A DNA stretch of 64,000 bases from DSOI01 sp041394885. GTDB lineage: Bacteria; Acidobacteriota; Terriglobia; Bryobacterales; Bryobacteraceae. Below the pieces are notes generated by a model. That model worked only from the letters and a program-made list of their open reading frames with translations. It did not search any database and was not told the origin of the DNA. The stretch spans positions 1 through 64,000 of the forward strand of contig JAWKHI010000032.1 of the NCBI GenBank assembly GCA_041394885.1. Reading direction: 5' to 3'. Shown here piece by piece: positions 49,141 through 58,424 of this stretch (its first letter is position 1; each line of letters starts with the position of its first letter). Made by a program: the position numbers and the translations under genes.

Positions 49141-50760
49141 TCAGGCAGCCACGGGGCCGTCACCCCGGCTGAGCGTCTCGATGATCCGCTCCTTGCGCTC
49201 CTCCGCTGCTTCCACGGCCGATTCCATCGCCACCCAATAAAACAGCAATCCCACCGCCGCGCCCACCGCAAGCACTCCGTAGAATGCCCACTGCGAGTCG
49301 AACGCGAACCGGGCCATATAGGCCAACAGGATCGGGAACGCCAGCACCGGATACAGGATCATCAGCAGCGCCTGAAACTTGCCGCCGGATGCCGACCGCC
49401 ACGAATGCGCCGGGTCCACCGGCCGCGGATAGTAGGTGGAGCCGAGGTTGCCGATCCCCAGCAGAAACAGCGTCATCACCAGCGCCACCGCGAAGCACTC
49501 CACCACGTTCACCATGGTGAGCGGCATCCGCAGCACTGTGCACACCACCGCGACGGCCGTGATTTCCAGAAAAACGAAGATTCCCGCGGCGATGTTTTTC
49601 GCCGCCAGCACCCTGGCGAACGAGACCGGGACCAGAAAGTACAACTGCGCCGCGTTGCGGTCAAACCCGAACGTATTCCAGAAACTCACCTCGCCGAGCA
49701 GCATCAGCGCGTACACCGTCACGAATGTCAGGTAGTTGGATGCGAAGAAGCCGCCCGGCGATCCGCGCAGCGCCAGCGGCAGCCAGATCAGCAGGCCGAA
49801 GGAAAAGCCCATGAAGAACACCAGCCGGAAGCGGGGGGCGCGGCTCAGGAAGCGGAGTTCCTTTTCGACGATCGCACCCGTCGGGTCCGGCAGCAGCGCT
49901 CCCGGCAGCCTGTAGAGACGGTCATACCACGGGGCTGAGCCCTCGGACCCCGGTGTAGCCCGGGCCGCTTCCTCGTCGAAGCGGAACCCGCGCTCGAACT
50001 GATCGCGCCCGAACAGGTACGCCGCCAGCGTCCACATGGCCATCGCCACGGCAGCGCCTGCGTCCAAGCCGCCGAACACGAAACGAGCCGCCACCTGCCA
50101 CGGCCACCAATCCGTCGCCATGCGCCGCAGGAATGCCTCCGCCGGCGGCGGTACGCCCACCACCAGCATCAATTGCGGCATCGCCAGCAGAATCACCAGT
50201 CCGAAGATGATCAGTTCTCGCGCCCCGCGCCGCGCCATCAGCCGCCCCAGCAGATTCCGCAGCCCCGCGGCGAGAAAAAGGTTGAACAACACCCAAGGCG
50301 CCAGCGCGAGGACGGACCATTTCGGCAGCGCCGGGTTCAGCAGGATTCCCGCAGCCGCTCCGCACACGATCAACATCATTTCAACGGCCGTGGACAGGCG
50401 CAAAAGCACTTCCAGCCGGAACAGTTCGGCATGGCTCACCGGATAGACGGCCAGCCGCCGCAGGTCCAGCCCGACGCCCGTGGACGCCACCAGGATCGGT
50501 ACCACTTGCCAATAGCCGAACATGAACAGCAGCGCTGGCGCGGCCAGTTTCACCAGTTCAGGACCGCTTTCGGCTCGCGAGATGGCGATCGCCGTCAGGA
50601 TCGCGGCCACCACGGAAACGCCGTACCAGGCCACGTAGGTGACGCCGGAAAACAATAGCGCCGCGGTGTTGCCTCCGCGCGAGGAGTAGTTGATGAGGGT
50701 CCGCCACTGGGCCCACAGAATCGTCCACGCGTGGCGGGTATTGAACAGACGGATCTTCAC
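49141..50760 (-). CDS. ABC-2 type transporter permease (putative)
   Basis: A 539-residue inner-membrane protein with about twelve hydrophobic segments, for example residues 35-62, 75-100, 140-165, 172-190, 205-225, 330-350, 365-385, 410-430, 437-460 and 480-520. The GTG start at 50760 is chosen because AAAGGATC lies just upstream and it follows the ATPase stop by 11 bp; the longer frame to 50919 would overlap the ATPase gene. Partner of the adjacent ATP-binding protein, so an export system is likely. Substrate unknown. Confidence 0.75.
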   Translation of the reverse strand: MKIRLFNTRHAWTILWAQWRTLINYSSRGGNTAALLFSGVTYVAWYGVSVVAAILTAIAISRAESGPELVKLAAPALLFMFGYWQVVPILVASTGVGLDLRRLAVYPVSHAELFRLEVLLRLSTAVEMMLIVCGAAAGILLNPALPKWSVLALAPWVLFNLFLAAGLRNLLGRLMARRGARELIIFGLVILLAMPQLMLVVGVPPPAEAFLRRMATDWWPWQVAARFVFGGLDAGAAVAMAMWTLAAYLFGRDQFERGFRFDEEAARATPGSEGSAPWYDRLYRLPGALLPDPTGAIVEKELRFLSRAPRFRLVFFMGFSFGLLIWLPLALRGSPGGFFASNYLTFVTVYALMLLGEVSFWNTFGFDRNAAQLYFLVPVSFARVLAAKNIAAGIFVFLEITAVAVVCTVLRMPLTMVNVVECFAVALVMTLFLLGIGNLGSTYYPRPVDPAHSWRSASGGKFQALLMILYPVLAFPILLAYMARFAFDSQWAFYGVLAVGAAVGLLFYWVAMESAVEAAEERKERIIETLSRGDGPVAA

Positions 50761-50771
50761 CGGGGATCCTT

Positions 50772-51644
50772 TTACAGCCACTCGAGGCCCGATCCGCCCC
50801 GGTCGACGCCCACCAGGCGTACAAAGGCGTCCTCGAGCGTCCCTTCGCCCCGCCGCACTTCGTCCATGTCCGCCTCGAGCACCAGCCGGCCTTCCGATAT
50901 GATGGCCACCCGCGAGCACAGCCGCTCCACTACTTCGAGCACATGCGACGTGAGGAAGATCGTGGCGCCCCGGCGCACCTGATCGAGCAGGATGTCTTTC
51001 ATCAACCGCGCGCCCACCGCGTCTACCCCTTCGAAGGGTTCGTCCATGAGAAACAGTTGCGGCCGGTGTATGAGTGAGGCGGCCATCGCGGCGCGCTTTC
51101 GCATCCCTTTGGAATACTCGGCGATCAGTTTGCGCGGCGCTGCGTCGAGTTCGAACAGGGCCAGTAGTTCCCGCGCGCGCTCGCGAGCCATCGTTCGGTC
51201 CAGGCCATACATCCGTCCCACGAATTCGACGAATTCGAGTCCGGTGAGATGGTCGAATAGCAAGGACTCGTCGGGAACCAAGCCGATGCGCGCCTTGATC
51301 TCATGGGCCTCGGCTGGCATCGGAAGACCCAGTAGCTCAATCGACCCGGAGGTGGGCGGCGCCAGGCCCATCAGCATCTTGATGGTGGTCGTCTTGCCGG
51401 CGCCGTTGGGGCCCAGGAAGCCGTAAAAACAACCCTGCGGCACCACCAGCGACAATCCGTCGACCGCGGCTTTGGAGCCGTATACCTTGCGCAAATTGCG
51501 GATATGTATGGCGGCGGGTGGCGGGGCGAGCGCAAGCGGCGGGGGTAGGAGAGGAGCGGGCGCGTCGTCGACCGAAGCCGGGCGAGAAACGTCAGGCGAT
51601 TCGCCGGGAATCTCGGCAGCCGGACGAAAAGGGGCTTCCTCCAT
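50772..51644 (-). CDS. ABC transporter ATP-binding protein
   Basis: A 290-residue nucleotide-binding subunit. Seen: a proline-rich N-terminal extension (about residues 1-42), then Walker A GPNGAGKTTT, the signature-like YSKGMRKRAAMA, Walker B LFLMDEPFEGVD and the switch histidine in LTSHVLE. It is an ABC-2/CcmA-type export ATPase paired with the permease that follows after 11 bp. ATG 51644 is preferred over the two upstream ATGs because AAGGAG sits four bases before it. It diverges from the HDOD gene with a 59-bp gap. Confidence 0.88.
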   Translation of the reverse strand: MEEAPFRPAAEIPGESPDVSRPASVDDAPAPLLPPPLALAPPPAAIHIRNLRKVYGSKAAVDGLSLVVPQGCFYGFLGPNGAGKTTTIKMLMGLAPPTSGSIELLGLPMPAEAHEIKARIGLVPDESLLFDHLTGLEFVEFVGRMYGLDRTMARERARELLALFELDAAPRKLIAEYSKGMRKRAAMAASLIHRPQLFLMDEPFEGVDAVGARLMKDILLDQVRRGATIFLTSHVLEVVERLCSRVAIISEGRLVLEADMDEVRRGEGTLEDAFVRLVGVDRGGSGLEWL

Positions 51645-51703
51645 CACACTCCTTATCATACAGTCCTCCACCGGGCCGATAAGGGAATACGGGAGCCGTC
51701 GTC

Positions 51704-52579
51704 ATGACTACAACAGCGCAAGCCGACACCAGACCGACCGAGAAGAGCGATTATCGCGAGCGAGCCGTCAAGGCGATCAATCGATTGCCCGCCTTTTCGC
51801 CGGTCCTCAACAAGTTGATCGCATCCATGGCCGACGAGAATGTCTCCTTTGCGCACCTCGGCGATCTGGTGGAAAAGGATACCGTACTGGCCGGGAACGT
51901 CCTGCGCCTGGTCAATTCGGCCGCCTACGCCCGCCGGGGTACCGTGAACTCGGTGCGCCATGGGGTGTCGATCCTCGGGTTGGCCAAGCTGCGCAACGCT
52001 GCCATGACTTGGTCGCTCGCCCGGATGTGGAATTCGGCCAAGTTTGCCACGGGGTGGTCCGCCAAGGAATTCAATCTGCACGGGGTCGCCACCGCGGTTC
52101 TCGGTGACCTGCTCGTGGCCGAAACCGAGGTCGAGTATCCCGAGGGCGCCTTCGCCGCGGGTCTGCTACAGAATATGGGGATGTTGCTGGTGGCCGCGGC
52201 GCTGCCGGAGGAGTATGAGCAGATCCGCGTGCTCTACTGTGAGGGATCGCGGCCCTACGTGGAATGCGAGCGCGAGGTGATCGGTGTCAGCCATCAGGAG
52301 CTTTCCGAAGAAACGCTCCGCCACTGGAACCTGCCCAACCCCATCACGGCTGCGGTGGCGGCTCACCACAGCGCGCCTTCCGCTCATTCCCTCGGCGGGA
52401 TCGTGGCGGCTGCCGACGAGATTGCCTCGCGCCAGGGGATTCACGTCCAATCCTGGTGGCGCATGCCGCACGGCGCACCCGGAGATGTATTCGAAGAAAT
52501 CGGGCTGGGCGACAAAGCCGACCCGCTGCTCACGGCTTTCCACGCCGAATTCGAGGCCATGCGATCCTTTTTTGAATGA
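51704..52579 (+). CDS. HDOD-domain signalling protein
   Basis: A 291-residue protein with an HDOD domain over most of its length (INRLPAFSPVLNKLIASMADENVSFAHLGDLVEKDTVLAGNVLRLVNSAAYARRGTVNSVRHGVSILG-type core, residues about 24-95). HDOD is a degenerate HD phosphohydrolase fold that usually lacks catalytic metal ligands and works in signalling, often with cyclic-di-GMP or chemotaxis partners. No receiver, GGDEF or EAL domain is attached and no regulator is adjacent. It is divergent from the ABC exporter and convergent with rpsT. Confidence 0.88.
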   Translation: MTTTAQADTRPTEKSDYRERAVKAINRLPAFSPVLNKLIASMADENVSFAHLGDLVEKDTVLAGNVLRLVNSAAYARRGTVNSVRHGVSILGLAKLRNAAMTWSLARMWNSAKFATGWSAKEFNLHGVATAVLGDLLVAETEVEYPEGAFAAGLLQNMGMLLVAAALPEEYEQIRVLYCEGSRPYVECEREVIGVSHQELSEETLRHWNLPNPITAAVAAHHSAPSAHSLGGIVAAADEIASRQGIHVQSWWRMPHGAPGDVFEEIGLGDKADPLLTAFHAEFEAMRSFFE

Positions 52580-52627
52580 CCCGGGTCAGGAATCACCCGG
52601 CTTTGAGTCGTCCGGGCGAAAAACAGG

Positions 52628-52900
52628 TTAGGCGGCCGCGGCCAGTTTCTTCAACTGATTGTGCAGCCGGCTCTTGTAACGCGCCGCTGTGTTCTTCTTG
52701 ATGATGCCCCACTTGGCTGCGCGGTCCACGATCGAAAACGTCGTCGGCAGCAGCGATTCCGCCTTGCTGACGTCGTTGCCGGCCAATGCGGCCCGCATCG
52801 TGCGGATCTGGCCGCGAAGACGAGTCTTCCGCATGCGGTTCACCGCCGTGCGCGTTTCAATCTGACGGGTAGCCTTCAAGGCTGAGACGTGGTTTGCCAT
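52628..52900 (-). CDS. rpsT: 30S ribosomal protein S20
   Basis: A 90-residue basic, all-helical protein of the small ribosomal subunit. Seen: the family N terminus MANHVSALKATRQIETR, the central KTRLRGQIRTMRAAL helix and the C-terminal WGIIKKNTAARYKSRL motif. Length is standard. It is a single gene between the sulfatase and HDOD genes; a GAGAG-like purine stretch lies upstream of the ATG. Confidence 0.97.
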   Translation of the reverse strand: MANHVSALKATRQIETRTAVNRMRKTRLRGQIRTMRAALAGNDVSKAESLLPTTFSIVDRAAKWGIIKKNTAARYKSRLHNQLKKLAAAA

Positions 52901-52974
52901 GCTCTCCTGACAGGATACCGCACGCGGCGCGAACGGTCAAACCGGAGTACCTCCCAAACGGACGCCTCCCCCCA

Positions 52975-54369
52975 CTACCGCCCGCTCGGGTTCACTGCCG
53001 GTATCCGCGCACCCGCCTCCTTCCGCCATGCTGCCAGCTTGCCACGCAATTGCGACGCCCGCTCCGGCATAGCCGCCGCCAGATCCTTCTCTTCCCCCGG
53101 ATCCTCCCGCAGATGATACAGCTCCACGTGCCCGTCCTCGAAATACTCCAGCAGTTTCCAATCGCCGCTCCGCACCGCGCTCACCGGCGTCGTGGTCGGA
53201 TAGTAGTGCGGGTAGTGGAAAAACAGGTCTTCTCGCCCCAGATGGCTCTCCGGATCCCGCGCCAGTCCCGATAGGCTCCGGCCATCCGGCGGTGCGTCTT
53301 GCGTCACCCCCGCCGCCTCCAGCATTGTCGAAAACAGGTCCGTCGACACCACCGGCTCATGGCACAGCGCCGCCCCTCGCCGGCCGGGCCACCGCACCAG
53401 CAGCGGCACACGGAGCCCACCCTCGTACAAGGACCCTTTGCCCGATCGCAGCGGCGCGTTGTTGGTCACCGCCTGCCCTTCGAACGGATTGATGAATCCG
53501 CCGTTGTCGGAGGTCACCACCAACAGCGTGTTTTCCTCCATACCTTTGCGCCGCAGATGGTCCATCACCCGGCCCACGCTTTCGTCGAAGCTTTCCACCA
53601 TGGCCGCGTACGCGGCGTTGCGGTGGCGCATCCCGTCGCGGATCTTCGCCTTGTACCGCGCCACCATGGCCGCCTTCCCTTCGATCGGGGTGTGCGGCGC
53701 GTGATGCGCCAGATAGAGGAAAAACGGCTGCGATCCGGCATGGTCAATCACGCGGATCGCTTCATCGGTCAGGCGGTCTGTCAAATACTCGCCCGGGGCG
53801 CCGAACGGCAAGCCCGGCACGTAGCGAGTCTCGCCGCCGAAATGTTTGTTTCCGCGATAGGGCCAATGGAACGTCTGCGGTGCGCCCCAGTGCGTGCCAC
53901 CGATGTTGACGTCGAACCCTTGCGTTTCCGGGTAGAAGCCGCTCGTGCCCAGATGCCATTTGCCAACCGCGGCGGTGAGGTAGCCGGCGTCGTGTAGATG
54001 TTCGGCCACCGTCCGCTCTTCCAGCGGAAGATTCGCCACTGCCTCCGGTGGGATCAGCTTCCGGTTCTTCGGCGGGTTCACCGCACCCTCATGCCAGATC
54101 GTCATCCCCAGCCGCGCTGGATGCTTGCCCGTCATGATGGAGGCGCGTGTCGGCGAACACACCGGCGCTGCCGCATAGGCGTTGGTGAACCGGATGCACT
54201 CGCGGGAAAGCCGCGTGGTATGCGGCGTTTCATGAAGATCGGATCCGTAGACGGCTAGATCCGTCCAGCCGAGATCGTCGGCCAGGATGAAGACGATGTT
54301 CGGGCGCTGGCGTTGCGCAAGCAACGGTGCGGCGAGCGTGGGAAAAAAGGCGCGGCGTGACAAAGCCAT
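52975..54369 (-). CDS. Exported sulfatase (arylsulfatase type I)
   Basis: A 464-residue formylglycine-dependent sulfatase. Seen: a short signal region (MALSRRAFFPTLAAPLLAQ), metal ligands DD (31-32) in ILADDLGWTDL, the formylglycine signature CSPTRAS with the modified Cys71, GKWHLG, and YLAHHAPHTPIEGK with the catalytic histidine region. It should release sulfate from a sulfated sugar or aromatic. Maturation needs a formylglycine-generating enzyme; the SUMF1-like protein at 57048-58424 lacks the catalytic cysteines, so the real maturase must be elsewhere. The longer frame to 54483 overlaps pgm. Confidence 0.92.
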   Translation of the reverse strand: MALSRRAFFPTLAAPLLAQRQRPNIVFILADDLGWTDLAVYGSDLHETPHTTRLSRECIRFTNAYAAAPVCSPTRASIMTGKHPARLGMTIWHEGAVNPPKNRKLIPPEAVANLPLEERTVAEHLHDAGYLTAAVGKWHLGTSGFYPETQGFDVNIGGTHWGAPQTFHWPYRGNKHFGGETRYVPGLPFGAPGEYLTDRLTDEAIRVIDHAGSQPFFLYLAHHAPHTPIEGKAAMVARYKAKIRDGMRHRNAAYAAMVESFDESVGRVMDHLRRKGMEENTLLVVTSDNGGFINPFEGQAVTNNAPLRSGKGSLYEGGLRVPLLVRWPGRRGAALCHEPVVSTDLFSTMLEAAGVTQDAPPDGRSLSGLARDPESHLGREDLFFHYPHYYPTTTPVSAVRSGDWKLLEYFEDGHVELYHLREDPGEEKDLAAAMPERASQLRGKLAAWRKEAGARIPAVNPSGR

Positions 54370-54436
54370 TTGTTCAGGACTATCACATTGCCGCCGCCCG
54401 GTCCTCCTCCTGCCGTGCGATACGATGGTCGTTTCG

Positions 54437-56050
54437 ATGGCACATCCCCTCGCCGGGCAACCGGCCCCCCCTGATCTCCTCATTGACGCCGCGGCTCTCG
54501 AAGCCGCCTACTACGCAAACCGTCCCGACCCCGCCGATCCCGCCCAGCAGGTGAGTTTCGGCACCAGCGGTCACCGCGGCACTCCCTTCCAGGCCACATT
54601 CACCGAAGCGCACATCCTCGCCATCACCCAGGCGATCTGCGAGTATCGCGCTGCCCGCGGAATCGATGGCCCTCTCTATCTCGGTAAGGACTCTCACGGC
54701 GCGTCCGCCGCCGCCGAGCGCACCGCGCTGGAAGTGCTTTCCGCCAACGGCGTCGCCACAATCACCCAATCGCGCGGCGGCCTCACGCCCACGCCCGTCA
54801 TCTCGCATGCCATCCTCACCTACAACCGCGGCCGGGACTCCGGATTGGCCGACGGAATCGTCATCACGCCCTCCCACAATCCCCCCGCCGATGGTGGCTT
54901 CAAGTACAACCCCACCAATGGCGGCCCTGCCGACACCGATGTCACCAACGCCATTCAGGATCGCGCCAACCAATTGCTCCAGGCCGCCAACCGCGGTGTT
55001 CGCCGCGACGCCAAACCCAGCTACTCCCCGGTGGACCTCATCCTGCCCTACGTCCGTGACCTGGCAAGCGTGCTCCGCATGGATGCTATTCGTGACGCAA
55101 AGCTCCGTATCGGCGCGGACCCCCTCGGCGGAGCCTCGCTCGCCTACTGGGATCCCATCGCCGAGATCTACGGGCTCGATATCACCGTCGTCAACCGCGC
55201 CCTGGACCCCGCTTTCGCCTTCATGACCCTCGACCATGACGGCAAGATACGCATGGATTGTTCCAGCCCCTACGCCATGGCCTCCCTGGTGAGGCTCAAG
55301 GACGATTTCGACATCGCCTTCGGCAACGATCCCGACGCGGACCGCCACGGCATAGTCACGCGCTCCCGCGGGCTGCTCAACCCCAATCACTACCTGGCCG
55401 CCGCGGTGGATTATCTGCTTGCCCACCGGCCCGATTGGAGTGCCGCCGCCGCCGTCGGCAAGACGCTCGTTTCCAGCGCGATTCTCGATCGCGTCGTCGC
55501 CTCCCACGGACGCAAACTGTACGAAGTCCCCGTTGGCTTCAAGTGGTTCGCACCCGGACTCGAAGATGGATCGGTATGCTTCGGCGGCGAGGAAAGCGCC
55601 GGCGCGAGTTTCCTGCGCCGCGATGGCACGGTTTGGACCACCGATAAAGACGGCCCCCTGCTGTGTCTGCTCGCCGCCGAGATGACCGCCGTCACCGGGC
55701 GTGACCCGGGTGAATGTCACGCCGGGATCACCGCGCGCCTGGGCGAGAGTTTCTACACCCGCATCGACGCTCCGGCCACGCCCGAGCAAAAGGACAAACT
55801 GAAGCGCCTCACGCCGGAATCGATCCGCCGCGCCGAACTGGCCGGGTCCCCCATCGCCGCCCGGATGACGCGCGCCCCTGGTAACGATGCCGCCATCGGG
55901 GGTCTGAAGGTGGCCACCGCCGACGGCTGGTTCGCCGCGCGTCCGTCGGGCACCGAAAATATCTGCAAACTCTACGCCGAGAGTCTGGTGAGCGAGGAAC
56001 ACCTCGACCGAATCGTTGCCGAGGCGCGGGAATTGCTCAACGAGGCTTGA
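54437..56050 (+). CDS. pgm: Phosphoglucomutase (alpha-D-glucose phosphate-specific)
   Basis: A 537-residue enzyme that interconverts glucose 1-phosphate and glucose 6-phosphate. Seen: AGQPAPPDLLID at the N terminus as in E. coli Pgm, VSFGTSGHRGT, the phosphoserine motif TPSHNPP (Ser146), the metal loop DPDADRHG, the sugar-binding GGEESAG and the C-terminal phosphate loop RPSGTENICKLY. Length is close to the 546 of E. coli. ATG 54437 gives the family start; ATG 54425 is four codons upstream, and the frame extends into the divergent sulfatase start. Its last 14 bases overlap the convergent methyltransferase gene. Confidence 0.95.
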   Translation: MAHPLAGQPAPPDLLIDAAALEAAYYANRPDPADPAQQVSFGTSGHRGTPFQATFTEAHILAITQAICEYRAARGIDGPLYLGKDSHGASAAAERTALEVLSANGVATITQSRGGLTPTPVISHAILTYNRGRDSGLADGIVITPSHNPPADGGFKYNPTNGGPADTDVTNAIQDRANQLLQAANRGVRRDAKPSYSPVDLILPYVRDLASVLRMDAIRDAKLRIGADPLGGASLAYWDPIAEIYGLDITVVNRALDPAFAFMTLDHDGKIRMDCSSPYAMASLVRLKDDFDIAFGNDPDADRHGIVTRSRGLLNPNHYLAAAVDYLLAHRPDWSAAAAVGKTLVSSAILDRVVASHGRKLYEVPVGFKWFAPGLEDGSVCFGGEESAGASFLRRDGTVWTTDKDGPLLCLLAAEMTAVTGRDPGECHAGITARLGESFYTRIDAPATPEQKDKLKRLTPESIRRAELAGSPIAARMTRAPGNDAAIGGLKVATADGWFAARPSGTENICKLYAESLVSEEHLDRIVAEARELLNEA

Positions 56051-57041
56051 GACGGTACACGCCGAAGAACGATTCCGGAGGTAGTGCCCCGCGGTCCACC
56101 GAATCGCAATCGAGCTCCCAGATCCATTCGACGATGGCGCGGTCGAGCGGCTGGTCCAAATGATAGTTCGGTCCGTACATCGTGTCGAAGAAACGCCGGC
56201 AAAGCCCAAAATACGGGACGAACAAAGCTTCCTGAAAATGTTTGCGTAGCAGCGGAAGCACGTCCGCGCTGCGCTGGCACTCCATACCCTCCATCATCGC
56301 CGGCGGTTGGAAAATCTTGTCATCCAGCCAGACCTCTCCGTAGCCGACGTGATTCCAGCGAAAGCGTTCCGGCAGCGTTGCGAACACCGTGGCCGCCGCC
56401 TTGCGCGTTGCCTCCGCCATGCGAAACCCGTTCGGCGTGTTCACGTCGATCACCAGCAGTTCCCCTTCCGGTGCGAGGCTGCGCGCGATCCCTTCCATCA
56501 CATGCTCGAGCTCCACCAGATGGTGCAGCGACGCGTGACACAGCACCACGTCGAATCGGCCGCGGTCGTAAGGATCGGAGTTGAGATCGGTCGCGATGAA
56601 CTCCATCCGTTTGGCGCCCGCTCCATCGGCTCCTTCTCGCGCGCGGGCAAATAGGTCGCCATTGAGATCCAGGCACACGTACTCGGCCTGAGGCGCCTTC
56701 GCCGCGATCGCCAATTCCACACCCCCCGCACCGCAGCCGAGCGAAAGCATGCGTGCGTCCGCCTTTTCCAGCCGCCATGCCGCGTAGTCCAGCCATCCTG
56801 CTCCAAGACGGGACTCGATCCGGGCGGACGCCTTGTCGAGCACCAGGTCCCACACCGCGGGAGCCGGTTCGAACAGATTCTTCGATTCTCCGTGGACCTT
56901 GGAGTAGTGCTCCACCTCTTCCCGAAGACCGCGCCGGTAGCGGGCCGTGCCCGCGCGCATCGGCCCCCCGAGACTCCGCATCCACATGCGCGCCGTGTGC
57001 AGATTCTGCAGAAAATGGTGCCGGATGCGATCGATTGCCAC
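56037..57041 (-). CDS. Class I SAM-dependent methyltransferase
   Basis: A 334-residue protein with a central Methyltransf_11/25-like Rossmann domain. Seen: motif I MLSLGCGAGGVELA (about 97-110), the acidic end of strand 2 in VCLDLNGD, motif IV DVVLCHASLHHL and GELLVIDVNTPNGF. The N-terminal 90 residues and C-terminal 100 residues have no family I can name. Substrate unknown. Its 3' end overlaps pgm by 14 bp in opposite direction, and it begins 6 bp left of the stop of the cytochrome-SUMF1 gene, so these leftward genes may be co-transcribed. Confidence 0.82.
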   Translation of the reverse strand: MAIDRIRHHFLQNLHTARMWMRSLGGPMRAGTARYRRGLREEVEHYSKVHGESKNLFEPAPAVWDLVLDKASARIESRLGAGWLDYAAWRLEKADARMLSLGCGAGGVELAIAAKAPQAEYVCLDLNGDLFARAREGADGAGAKRMEFIATDLNSDPYDRGRFDVVLCHASLHHLVELEHVMEGIARSLAPEGELLVIDVNTPNGFRMAEATRKAAATVFATLPERFRWNHVGYGEVWLDDKIFQPPAMMEGMECQRSADVLPLLRKHFQEALFVPYFGLCRRFFDTMYGPNYHLDQPLDRAIVEWIWELDCDSVDRGALPPESFFGVYRLKPR

Positions 57042-57047
57042 GGCGTC

Positions 57048-58424
57048 TTAGTCGGGAACGCTACGCGCCAGCCGGAAGCCATACCAGGGCTGCCGGCGTG
57101 ACGGGCGGTCACTGTGACGCAGCCGTGGGTCGAGCGTCGAGTCCGCGTAGCCACCTCCTCGCAGCACCCGCAGTCCTTGACCGGATGGCGACTCACGGCC
57201 GTCTCGAGCATCGTAAGGATAGGGTGCGAGCAGCGTCGAGCACCACTCCCACACATTGCCGCGCAGATCGTGGAAACCCCGGCCCGTCGGCTGCCGGCTG
57301 CCGGCCGCCCGCGGCGCATACGCGTCCGCCTCATAGAAAGGAGCTTCCTTCGTGTTTTCGCGACGGGAGTTATCGCGATACCACGCGATGTCCTCGAGCA
57401 TCTTGAAAATCACCGGTGTCAACGGATCCGGCTCGGCGCGCGCGGCGTACTCCCATTCGGCTTCGGTCGGCAGCCGGAACCCGCCCCCTTGGATGCGAGT
57501 GTTCACCGCGGCGATCCAACCCGTCGCGTCCTCCCACGACACGTTGTTTACCGGAAGCGCGTCACCCTTGTGGACGCTCGGATCCTCGCTCGCGAACTTC
57601 CGCCATTCGCTCTGCGTAATCTCCCGGACTCCCAAGTAGAACGGTTCGATCCGAACCGCGTGCAGCGGCTTGGCGCCAGCCAGTGCGTCCGCGCCGATCT
57701 CGAACTCCGCCCCCGGCATGAGCGCCATTTCTATGCCCGAAGCCTTCACGCGCAGCGCCAATCCCGATTCCGCGTCGAAGCCTGCTCCTTCCAGGATCTC
57801 GAAACCGGGGATCGCTGGATCGATGCGGCGTTCGCAAAGTCGAGCCTTCGCCTTGGCCCGGCGGTCGTTAGGGCTGAGATCCAGCGCGGCCCGGAATTCG
57901 GCAAGGGCTGCCTTCCAGTCCGCGGCCTCGGCCAACCGTTCGCCCGCTGCCATTCGCCGCGTGTACTCTTCGCGGCGCTGCTCGGCCGGATCGGCGATCG
58001 GAGCGAGTTTCCCCGCGTTCGGATTCACCAGCGCATGCGGATGATGGCAGCTTTGGCAATTCGCTGTCTCGCGAGTCCGCGTGCACCCCGCCGTGTGGCA
58101 CGTGGCGCAAAGGCCCGCGATGGCGGCGTCCCGGGGCAGCCGGTCCGGCTTCACCTGGTTGCGCTCGTTGGCTACGTGTCCCGCGCTCGGCCCGTGGCAC
58201 GATTGGCACACCGTTCCCGTCCTGGTATGGCGCGATGCCGACCATTCGAGCACTTGCGCCACGTGGCACCGTGAGCAGACTCCGGCCTGCTGCAGCGCCT
58301 CGTTCGGAGTGAAACTCTGCGCCCTCGCTCCGTGTGTCAATCCGAGTGTGAAGACGAGGATGGGAACGCCTGCGCGGAACCCAAGCCTGCCCTGGCTCAG
58401 ACGCCCCAGTGTCGATCCAGCCAT
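57048..58424 (-). CDS. Tetraheme cytochrome c fused to a SUMF1 (formylglycine-generating-enzyme-like) domain
   Basis: A 458-residue secreted protein. Seen: a signal peptide (about residues 12-36, ending GARAQ); four haem motifs CSRCH (50-54), CQSCH (73-77), CATCH (106-110) and CQSCH (123-127); a TPR-like helical pair (ADWKAALAEFRAALDLSP, about 165-182); then a SUMF1/FGE-sulfatase domain (GIEMALMPGAEFEIG ... RLPTEAEWEYAAR ... GRGFHDLRGNVWEWC ... RVLRGGGYADS). The FGE catalytic cysteine pair after RGGG is absent (ADSTLDPRL), so formylglycine formation is unlikely. Start 58424 lies within the end of the aldo/keto reductase-like gene (28-bp overlap), implying coupling. Function unknown; an electron-transfer role is plausible. 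Confidence 0.78.
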   Translation of the reverse strand: MAGSTLGRLSQGRLGFRAGVPILVFTLGLTHGARAQSFTPNEALQQAGVCSRCHVAQVLEWSASRHTRTGTVCQSCHGPSAGHVANERNQVKPDRLPRDAAIAGLCATCHTAGCTRTRETANCQSCHHPHALVNPNAGKLAPIADPAEQRREEYTRRMAAGERLAEAADWKAALAEFRAALDLSPNDRRAKAKARLCERRIDPAIPGFEILEGAGFDAESGLALRVKASGIEMALMPGAEFEIGADALAGAKPLHAVRIEPFYLGVREITQSEWRKFASEDPSVHKGDALPVNNVSWEDATGWIAAVNTRIQGGGFRLPTEAEWEYAARAEPDPLTPVIFKMLEDIAWYRDNSRRENTKEAPFYEADAYAPRAAGSRQPTGRGFHDLRGNVWEWCSTLLAPYPYDARDGRESPSGQGLRVLRGGGYADSTLDPRLRHSDRPSRRQPWYGFRLARSVPD

